From assembly GCA_035578155.1 (NCBI GenBank), contig JAPWDM010000001.1, positions 7,528,670 to 7,592,669 on the forward strand: a stretch of DNA of 64,000 nucleotides, read 5' to 3'. The position numbers and the translations under genes are program-made. Source of the stretch: Brachynemurus nebulosus. Its lineage: Eukaryota; Arthropoda; Insecta; Neuroptera; Myrmeleontidae. Positions within the stretch are counted from its first letter, which is position 1. Each line of letters begins with the position of its first letter. The notes under the pieces are model-generated. The model was not told where the DNA came from and ran no database searches. It worked only from the letters and a program-made list of their open reading frames with translations. Shown here piece after piece: positions 56,131 to 64,000 of this stretch.

Positions 56131-57522
56131 ATATAAAATAACGAATTAATTTAAAAACAAAACGTTGTACAGATTATCATTGTTAAATGGTCATGTCTTG
56201 CTTTTGGATATCCGTAACTGCATATCTACATATCATATGAATTAATAAATTACAAAATAATTGCTACTTGAATAATAATAACTAAATGAATTTTGATTAG
56301 CAAACATTAGAGACATACGTACATATTAATGCAACAGTCAAAATTTCAAGTGGCATCTAATTTTTAGCTATTCTAAAAATAGATGGTTAAGTAATTTCGA
56401 AAATAAATTATATAATCATGTGCTTTCCGTTATACGTGATTATACATTTTAATTTATTTGTTAGGAATAATATTGCAACCTAATATTTTGCGTAGAATGA
56501 TAACAATTCGTTCCGTGCACAACACTAGTATTTTTGTCGGCTTAATGGTACATAGTAGGCTTAGACTTGGGCTTAGAAAATGAACTTAGAAAATCATTAA
56601 CATAATAATTATATGATGACAAAATTGAACAAAAAAATTTGCATTAAGGGGATACCAGCGCTCAAAAGCTATCAAAAAATCAATTTTTTTATTAGCTCAA
56701 AAAATACTAGATTAAATTTTGGACAATTTGGTACCCCCTCTTGTCCATTTCTGACGCAGAAAGTATAATAAAGCATTTTTGAATATTGCGTCACACACTG
56801 TTTCTTTGCCACCCCTTATGGAATACACTAATTTTTCTACAATTACCCAGATAATTTTGAGGAAAAAATTATTAACACTGCTGGTACATAGTTTACTACC
56901 CTAGCAATACTATTTATTTTCAGTTTAGATTTTTGGGGTATGTTTATATATATAACGTAAAAAAACCCGAAAAAAAACTTTTTCGGTTTTTTGTCCCTCC
57001 TGAAAAATTGTTATGTTTTGTACAAAAAAAAAAAACATTTTCTCTGTACTTGTTAATGCTATAGGCTTCTAATTTTTACTAAATGTACTTCTGTCATCAG
57101 AGAAGAGATAGACACGATCTTTTTGCAAAATATGTAATTTGGTTTACTTTTAGACTGAGATGGGATAAAAAGCTCGTGTAATCATTTATTCAGAAAATAA
57201 AGGAGCTGCGTTAAAAATCTTGAATTAATCTGAGGAGCAGTTTTGGAGGAAATGGAAAAGAAAAAAAGGTAAGTCTATATAAGTAGAAAAACAGCTCAAC
57301 TAGTCTCCTCTTAATTTGTGTACCGAAAACTATGAAAGTTCGGTCGATTTTTCATGAAGAATATCACAAAAATGTATCAATTGCTGTATTACGGGGGACT
57401 CTCTTCGCTCCTCCTAATAATAAAATAACAAAAATTTCTTATTGACAAATGAAATGCTATTGTCTACTAAAAAGTTGTTCACTTTTTATATAGCATTCAC
57501 AAATAAGCATATTACCTTAGGG
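56131..57522. other. AT-rich sequence, no gene seen
   Basis: A TTAAGGGGATACC motif at about 56645 resembles the TTAAGGGG ends of the TTAA-flanked elements, but no partner end was found. No gene seen. Confidence 0.4.
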
Positions 57523-57920
57523 CAGTGTTTTTCAACCTTTTTCATGATGCGAGCCCGCCCTAGTATGAAAAAATATTTTGCGACCCCCTACCCACAGCTA
57601 TTTCTAACTCTTATTTTTTTTATGTTATAAATATCGAATCCGTTCATCATTATTAATTATTTTCAAATAGGTATCAATTAAATATGTAATTAAGAACTTG
57701 AATCAGGCATATTTGTACTATTCAGATTTACTGTTATTGAAAATAAGCCGCAGTTATTTGTTTTGAAACATAATCACGCGAAAGTATGAAATCATCACAT
57801 TAATGTAACCTTTAAATAACCTTTTATTTATTAAATATTATATATTGAACTAGAATGGTTTTATTTTTAAAGTACCTGCGACCCCCCAGGGTGTCGCGAC
57901 CCACAGGTTAAAAAACACTG
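57523..57920. mobile_element. hAT MITE
   Basis: The ends CAGTGTTTTTCAACC and the inverted GGTTAAAAAACACTG are flanked by CCTTAGGG and CCTTATGG (57515-57522 and 57921-57928, one mismatch). GC-rich subterminal TGCGACCCC words flank an AT-rich core. Confidence 0.93.
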
Positions 57921-57928
57921 CCTTATGG

Positions 57929-58787
57929 AACAAATAAATTATGGTGGAAGCATAGGGAAGAAACTTTTTTATCAGTTATACATCAAACAGGAGTATGAAA
58001 GAAGTAACTCAAGAATTTTATTCGATTCTTAGTACTATTTTCTAATCTACAATGAGAAAGCTAAGAACCGATAAATGAGCGTTTAAAAGGTTAATACCCT
58101 GGGAGAATAGAATAAAAAATTTGACGAGTAAATTTGTTAAATAAGTTACATTTTTCAGTTTCGTATTTTCAAATGCGGAAAAAAAATTAGTTCGTGATTT
58201 AAATAATTGAAAATAAAGATATTACTAATACGGGCTCATGGATACGACACGTGAGGAAGAATCTTTTCCAAGTACAATAACTTCCAAACACGTCAGTTTA
58301 ATATTTTTATAAAAAATAGTTCTTACAAAACTGAAAACACGTTGTTTATTCGTTTTCTCTTTGATCGTTAGACAGATATTCATACGTATATTATAGTCGG
58401 AGCTACATATTATGAATCGTCTAATTTCAAAACCATTGATATAACATTCTCAAGAAAAGAAAAAAAATGATATGTTAGTGTTTTAGAATGCTTGAACTGT
58501 TACTGTTTTAACTTTTTCTTATAGCTTGATTCAAATTACATTGTAGCGAATTTCCGGTTACAAAAATTACTTTTTTTCGGAAACCCGCTTAGATAGGATA
58601 ATGGCTCAAAATTGTACCTTATGTGATTAGAAAAACTATCAAATTTTGGCAACTTTTTACAAAAAAACTATTTTTCGGATAGAAAATTGAAAATTCAGCT
58701 ATTACAACCACTGACGCGACTTAAGTCCGATAATACGGAAGAAATTTATTTTAAAGTGTTTCGAAATCGAAAATGACATTCACTAAA

Positions 58788-58789
<2 letters not shown>
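57929..58789. other. AT-rich sequence, no gene seen
   Basis: Nothing recognised. Confidence 0.4.

Positions 58790-58842
<53 letters not shown>
58790..58842. repeat. (TA)n microsatellite
   Basis: An uninterrupted TA tract of about 53 bp. Confidence 0.97.
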
Positions 58843-58846
<4 letters not shown>

Positions 58847-59359
58847 CTTTAAAAAATTTTTTATAAATAATAGTTTATTAAGAATTGTGTACAACTATGT
58901 GTTTGTGTATATTTTTTGAATTTATTATTTCTTTGACCATTTTTTCATCGTTGGTTGTTTGGAAAATTACCCTGTTTGAAAATCTACAGAATTTCTTTGT
59001 TTTGCCGGCTTATGTCTACTCCATACTTTCTTTGGGTGTGGTATCTTCACTTTTTGCTACTTAAATAGATTGAAAATTTTCTTGACTTCTTTAATTCTTT
59101 TATTTCTTTTTCTTTCTCAAAATGATATTTTTGCCACAATCTTTGAAAATGGCTTGAAGGCCAAAACATGTTAGATTTGACGGATATTTTTTGGCTTTTT
59201 TGATTGTTTTTATTATTTTTGGCATGTAGATCTGTGTTATTGTTCGATATACATTTAATTTACTTTGCAGGAAGTGGATTCCTTTTGATTATTTTTATAA
59301 TTTTTACCTGCAGTTGGAATAACCCCCAAACTTTATTTTTACATATATATGTATTTATG
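58843..59359. other. AT/T-rich sequence, no gene seen
   Basis: Nothing recognised. The frame 59204-59479 runs into the dispersed repeat. Confidence 0.4.
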
Positions 59360-59695
59360 TATCAACATGATAACTCTCGAGCAAAACATTCTATTATTAT
59401 GAAATTTGGTGAAAACATTGGAAATGTAAAAATTTTGGATGAGTTCTTCAGACAGACAAGTCCGGTACCTGGAATATGATTTTTTGGAGATTTGTCGTGA
59501 AAAGAATTAGTTTTTTGTCCAAAATTTAGCCAAGTTCAAAAGTTTTTGCGCCATATTTTTATTACATTATTGGGAAGAGGAGAAAAAATCGCATAAAAAG
59601 GATTTTTGAACCATAATTCTATGTAAACTGGAGAAAAGCTAATTTTTATAAACGGAAATTAGCTATGTTATGCAGGATGTTGCAACAGGAGTATT
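59360..59695 (+). repeat. Dispersed repeat, copy 3
   Basis: It aligns with 2222-2560 from the CATGATAACTCTCGAGC head to the ATGTTATGCAGGATG end. The upstream ATATATAT remnant is shorter here than at 2169. Confidence 0.7.
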
Positions 59696-59709
59696 TAATT
59701 AAAACAATG

Positions 59710-59880
59710 ATTTGGTCATATATTGTAATATACTAAAGTAAATTGTATGCTTAAGTTTCAGTTTAGATAAACATTAGAAGTGAGCATATAAAAATAATAT
59801 TAACGTATGTTTAAATACGAACAAAAGTTTGTAATGTTCACAAGCACATCGGTAATACTGAAATTAGATTTACATAATTA
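59710..59880 (+). mobile_element. SINE 5' block, solo remnant
   Basis: TTTGGTCATA, AAGTTTCAGTTTAG and ACGAACAAAAGTTTGTAATG, followed by CACAAGCAC, match 13100-13260 without any tRNA core. Confidence 0.6.
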
Positions 59881-60911
59881 TTGGTTAACAACATCTTGAT
59901 TCAAGCAAAATGTGTCATCAAGCTTTCTTTTTTATGTAGTACCATGACAGTTATATGTAAGAAATATCAGTCCTGATAATTTTTGTTCAGTTCGAAACAC
60001 CTAATTCGTAGTACGATGAAATTTAATGTTCATAAACTTTTTCAGATTTTTGTGACCGATCCTATTAATGATAAGAATCAGGAACAACAATTTTTAAATT
60101 AACAAAAAAAAATACAGTTATACTATTGAATTCGTACTTTAATAAGATTTCCTTTAAAGCCCTACTCAATACTCTTAAGGAAAATTTTTTCCACTTCCTA
60201 AGTAATGCCCTGAAATTAACCCTCAGAATCGAGGTTGCTCTTCACATCTATAATTGGGCTAAATTCCAAATTTTCACGTCAAATAATTTCAGGGAAAATC
60301 ACCTATGACAGACGGACGGACCCCGAAGTGATTCCAGTTTTGCTACGAAATTCTAAAAATAAAGTAGCGAAAGCAATCCCCAACAAAGGAGATGTTACAC
60401 GGAGATGTTTTTTAGTACAAAAAAGCATCCCTTTAAGTAACATCGTAAATTTTTACGTTTAAAAATTGTGAAATCAACAATGATTTCGCAAAAAAGGTAC
60501 AAAATTATTATTTTATTAATTAACTAAAAACGTTAATTTTCAATTTTAATTAAATTATATTCTATATCTGATTCAAAAGCAGAACAACAAAAGTTATCTT
60601 TATGTATTAATTTTACGGAGCAAAATCATCAGGAAGTGTTAATACGCCCCCGTATTTCCCACTGCAGATAATGTTAGCATTTAGCTTTAATTAATAAAAC
60701 TATATTATTATGTCAATTATATGCCATGTATACATAATTATGCGTATGAAATTTCATTAATAAACGCAGACTTGTTTATTGAAAAAGATAAATTTCATGC
60801 TAATTAAAATAATGAAATATTTCGCGGTTAGAACAAAAGATTAACAAAAATGATAACAAAAAATCTGTTCATGTCTGAATTACCGATTGCTTTCTAAACA
60901 TAGCCTGTGTT
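59881..60911. other. AT-rich sequence with a widespread insect repeat tail
   Basis: About 60300-60345 contains GACAGACGGACGGAC and CCGAAGTGATTCCAG, the inverse of the repeat at 15960-15990. No gene seen. Confidence 0.4.
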
Positions 60912-61113
60912 TAGGCCCGACGAGAGGGTGGGGTAGCCGGGGTTGTAGCCCCGGAGCCCGAGCTGGAAAAGGGGGCCGGTAGCAGTCGGTATAGGGACCC
61001 GGGAAAAGTAAAAACTATTTTCAGGAGAAACTATTTTCACTTATTTTTCTCAGGAAAAATTTTTAAGAGATGTGCTTTAGTCCGAAGGCCCGTCATTTAT
61101 TTCCACGGCCCTG
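60912..61113. mobile_element. hAT MITE
   Basis: The left end TAGGCCCGACGAGAGG and the right end inverted CAGGGCCGTGGAAAT are flanked by CCTGTGTT and CCTGTGAT (60904-60911 and 61114-61121, one mismatch). It is GC-rich inside. Confidence 0.82.
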
Positions 61114-61121
61114 CCTGTGAT

Positions 61122-61409
61122 TAACACACTTTAAGTCAGAGTTACGGAGTAGCTCAAATTTTTCGAAACTTTCAAGACAAAATGTAGAGGATGTTTAAGA
61201 ACATTTTTTTGCGGTTTATCATAAAAACAGATAAATTACTCGACAATGTTACTTGCACAAAGAAAGATATTTTCTTTAAGAGTTTTCAATATAGGTCAGC
61301 GAACAAACACTTGTTTGTATTCAGTTACGCGATAACGCGTATGCGATATCGAAAAACGAGGATTTTATTTATTTTTCTACATTTTCCCTAATGATCAAGA
61401 CTTTTTTAA
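61122..61409. other. AT-rich spacer
   Basis: No gene called. The 66-codon frame at 61191-61391 has no motif. Confidence 0.4.
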
Positions 61410-61566
61410 CACTTTCATTACCAAACTAAAAATATAGACTTTGTAACATGGCCAAATATTTTATATTAAATGTGTAGGTTCTTACATTTGTCACGCGATA
61501 TCTTGTGATTGGCCATATAGTAAAGTAGCCATATCACACGATGTTGCGTGATCGGCAATGAAAGTG
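61410..61566. mobile_element. piggyBac-type MITE, 157 bp
   Basis: The ends CACTTTCATTACC and the inverted GGCAATGAAAGTG are flanked by TTAA (61406-61409 and 61567-61570). It contains inner CACGCGATATC-type dyads. Confidence 0.88.
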
Positions 61567-61570
61567 TTAA

Positions 61571-62114
61571 GGAACGTTTTCTAATACCAACCACTCGTGG
61601 AACCACTCTGTTTACTTCATTTTTCTTTACATAACTGACGAAAGTTTTATTTGACAATATACCCCAAAATTACAGATACAACTTTTTAATTAAGGTTCAC
61701 AAACTTTAATTGAGTTTAGTTATCAAATACTAGTATACCTACTTCAAATTAATTAAAAGTAGTATGACGTTAGTAATAAATGAAGCAAAATTAGATGTAC
61801 AAATTACCGATTAAAGAAAAGCAGGCATGCGTATCGGTTGCTGAGGAGTTGAAATTCAATATTACCTAAATGCCTACAATTTCTATGCAGACGGAGTCAA
61901 GGACAAATATTAAATAAATTACGTTTAATGAAATTTCTGTCTGTATAACGAATATTTCATTTTCAGATAAAAAATATTTACGATTTAAAAAATTAATTTT
62001 TTATTATTTGCCATAAAATATAATGTACAATGTAGCCTTTTTTTTAAAAAGAAACCATTGTTTTAAATAACAAAAGTGATTTACATATATAATTTTTCTT
62101 TTTATTTGTTCCAG
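61571..62114. other. AT-rich spacer
   Basis: Nothing recognised. Confidence 0.4.
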
Positions 62115-62187
62115 ATCTCTCGTATTCCTGACATTTGTGTTAACAACATACTTCAGTACAGTGCTTTCTAGACATTTCAATTTACAT
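62115..62187 (+). CDS. Candidate internal exon, membrane-like
   Basis: A strong 3' splice site (TTTTTCTTTTTATTTGTTCCAG) and 5' splice site (CAT|GTAAGTAAA) bound 73 nt. In one phase it reads SLVFLTFVLTTYFSTVLSR and then HFNLH, a hydrophobic, membrane-like segment that continues in frame into the next candidate exon after a 70-bp intron. Phase 0 instead gives ISRIPDICVNNILQYSAF and a stop. Family unknown. Confidence 0.32.
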
Positions 62188-62257
62188 GTAAGTAAATAAA
62201 TTACAATTCTAAAAAAATATTATTATTTTTGAACTATTATTTTTTTTTTAATTGTAG

Positions 62258-62275
62258 GCGTGCGGCCACAAATAA
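62258..62275 (+). CDS. Candidate last codons (exon start) after a 70-bp intron
   Basis: After a pyrimidine tract and TAG, the codons ACGHK and a stop follow, in frame with the preceding candidate exon. An AATAAA overlaps the stop. Supported only by splice-signal quality and phase. Confidence 0.25.
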   Translation, partial: ACGHK

Positions 62276-62733
62276 AATATTTTCCTATTTTTAAGTTCAT
62301 AAAATATGTTACAGCTCCCCAATTGTAACCTAGGCGGTAAAAGTCATATGGATATGTGCAGTAGATTCCCACTTTATACATAATATGGTTTACTTTTAAA
62401 AAAATTGTATAAAATATGGATTTTCACAAAGTAAACCTTCAAAGTGTTAATTATTTTTAAAAAAATGTCTATTTTTCTTGTTCTCGCACACATTACTAGC
62501 CAAGTTGAATTGGGTGAGCTGTATAGTTGGTAAACAAGGATAATTTAAAAAAAAAGATGGAAATATCTTCTTTGTCACTTTTCATCAATAAACAAATTTT
62601 TCGATTACGAGTCGACTTTCACGGTCAGGGAAAATCTTATTTGTATTCACTTTATTTGTTGGTGAAATATACTAGTTATTTAATCTGCAATTTGACAAAG
62701 ATAAAACTTTGAAAGTAGACAAAATCTTAATTT
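62276..62733. other. AT-rich spacer
   Basis: Nothing recognised. Confidence 0.4.
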
Positions 62734-62865
62734 ATGAAATTCGTACAATCAAACTTTTTACAAATATTGTCGCTATCGCTATCGACTAAACTCCCGTTGA
62801 CCGTCATACTTAGCATATTGGCATTAGTATATTACGCCAAATTATTCGCATATAGTATGAACTGA
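62734..62865 (+). CDS. Candidate 43-residue single-pass membrane peptide
   Basis: It begins MKFVQSNFLQILSLSLSTK, followed by a hydrophobic stretch LPLTVILSILALVYYAKLF and AYSMN, then a stop. One membrane helix and noticeably more C/G at third positions than the flanks are coding-like. It is too short for a firm call and no family is recognised. Confidence 0.25.
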   Translation: MKFVQSNFLQILSLSLSTKLPLTVILSILALVYYAKLFAYSMN

Positions 62866-63447
62866 TGAATCTAGGGAACTGCATGCCCCTCTATATGCCT
62901 ATATTACTTATTATTGTAATTTTAGCATTTGCTCAATTCAATATTTTTATGAAATTACTTTGAAATGTCAGAAAAGAAGGTTTTATTCGAGAATTTTTTC
63001 TCTCTAACGAATAACGCAATCAATTTAAAACTTTTCAGAATATATTGTACGTGATCTGAGGTACACAAATTTTTTTTCACAAATTTAAAAAAAAATAGTA
63101 TCACAGACGCAGGTCGAACGCAGACATTTTTTTCGAAAAGATTCATGGTGGTTAGCATAACAATTTTCCGACAGCAGCTAGACAATAAAAAAAAATTGTT
63201 TTTCTTCATTTCGATTAGTTTTACTAAAGCGATACACAAGATTATTAAAAAATATTAATTTATCGTTAAATGACATCAGTACGATCAACCCTAGATCATT
63301 TATCTAGGATACTACAGATAAAATTTCAATTCAATCCGATGAAAATTGCTGGAGTTATCTTACCCACCGTTTTGGAAAACGTAGTTTCGCGATAAAACCA
63401 GGTTAACTTTCAAAACGTGTAATTATCGTTTTGTGTGTTTATAGCTA
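62866..63447. other. AT-rich sequence, no gene seen
   Basis: The 94-codon minus-strand frame at 62955-63239 is lysine/phenylalanine-rich, as expected by chance from A/T runs. Confidence 0.4.
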
Positions 63448-63621
63448 CACAGTGAAAAAATTTGTGTTAAAATTAACACAAATCAAATGTCCAGAACGGT
63501 CCACTAAATTTTTTGCGTTAACACAAAGCATATATGTGTCAAATTTATACACAAAATTTGTGTCAATGATTTAACACACAAGAGGACATACATTTTGTGT
63601 TAATTTTTCAGATTTATTAGA
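63448..63621. mobile_element. TGTGTTAA-rich inverted repeat, probable MITE
   Basis: The outer words AGTGAAAAAATTTGTGTTAA and TTTTGTGTTAATTTTTCAG are loosely inverted. Inside, TTAACACA/TGTGTTAA occurs at least five times, with the palindrome TGTGTTAAAATTAACACA at 63463-63480. The ends are imperfect, so the boundaries are approximate. Confidence 0.45.
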
Positions 63622-63764
63622 ATTAGTTGTTAAACTTTTTTATTCAGTATTTTAATTCCACTGAAAGTCGTCAAAAATTATAACGATTTTGTCCATATAT
63701 TATTATAAATGAGACTGAAAGAACGCAAAGTAAGTCAGTTCTTTGTAACAATTCTTACTCGTGT

Positions 63765-63766
<2 letters not shown>

Positions 63767-63848
<82 letters not shown>
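63767..63848. repeat. (AT)n microsatellite
   Basis: An uninterrupted AT tract of about 82 bp. The frame 63709-63942 reads through it. Confidence 0.97.
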
Positions 63849-63850
<2 letters not shown>

Positions 63851-64000
63851 ACGAAAATATATATAATAAAAAAGATAAGAGGAGTTTAAAAATGAAACAA
63901 TTTTCTTACATTTTAAGGTTATTTTGTTACAAATTCAGTTAAAAAAAATCATGTAAGCTTATTTGAGATTGTATTATATAATATACAATCTTATATGTAA

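Overview
This is a very AT-rich piece of an animal nuclear genome, most likely an insect and possibly hemipteran. That assignment is an inference from the mix of DNA transposons (hAT, piggyBac, pogo/Tigger, PIF/Harbinger and mariner-type), tRNA-derived SINEs, a Jockey-clade reverse transcriptase and short introns of about 60-110 bp. There are no bacterial features. No complete host protein gene is recognisable. The window reads as gene-poor intergenic or intronic sequence packed with decayed mobile elements.

Layout. 0.5-5 kb: a pogo-like element with reiterated GGGGTAAAGTGGGA words, AT microsatellites and a dispersed repeat. 5-16 kb: tRNA-derived SINE copies (5.3 kb and an inverted pair at 12.6-13.3 kb), a Tigger-like element at 8795-11786 that contains a hAT MITE and a second TA-flanked element, which itself contains a pogo-like element, and Harbinger-type MITEs at 14.7-15.4 kb. 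16-23 kb: tandem repeats, a long AT tract, a hAT derivative that keeps the transposase dimerisation domain, and a third pogo-like element. 23.6-25 kb: a Harbinger 5' end and a 243-residue Jockey-type reverse transcriptase fragment, the longest convincing coding segment. 25-34 kb: a TTAA-flanked element, a roughly 170-bp satellite interrupted by a hAT MITE, a mariner-like MITE, a foldback repeat, a fourth pogo-like element and a hAT MITE inside another inverted-repeat element. 36-43 kb: more SINEs, a second TTAA-flanked copy with a datable SINE insertion, and a 3.75-kb piggyBac-type element (38826-42573) that encloses tandem repeats and an intron-bearing fragment of the COP9 signalosome subunit 8 gene. 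46.6-50 kb: a transposon frame around a 2.4-kb, nearly perfect palindrome. 51-53.6 kb: a Tigger-like element holding a piggyBac derivative with the transposase C-terminal zinc finger. 55-64 kb: GC-rich 330-bp tandem repeats, several hAT and piggyBac MITEs, and some short coding-like segments.

Possible host coding. Several short plus-strand segments have an open frame and plausible splice sites (29035-29118, 54528-54603, 62115-62187 with 62258-62275). They could be exons of a plus-strand gene with large introns, but their phases do not join directly and I do not recognise the proteins, so they are offered only as candidates. The best-supported discoveries are the transposon-enclosed CSN8 fragment, the giant palindrome, the four pogo-like families sharing one end design, and a dispersed hairpin whose two arms co-vary between copies.
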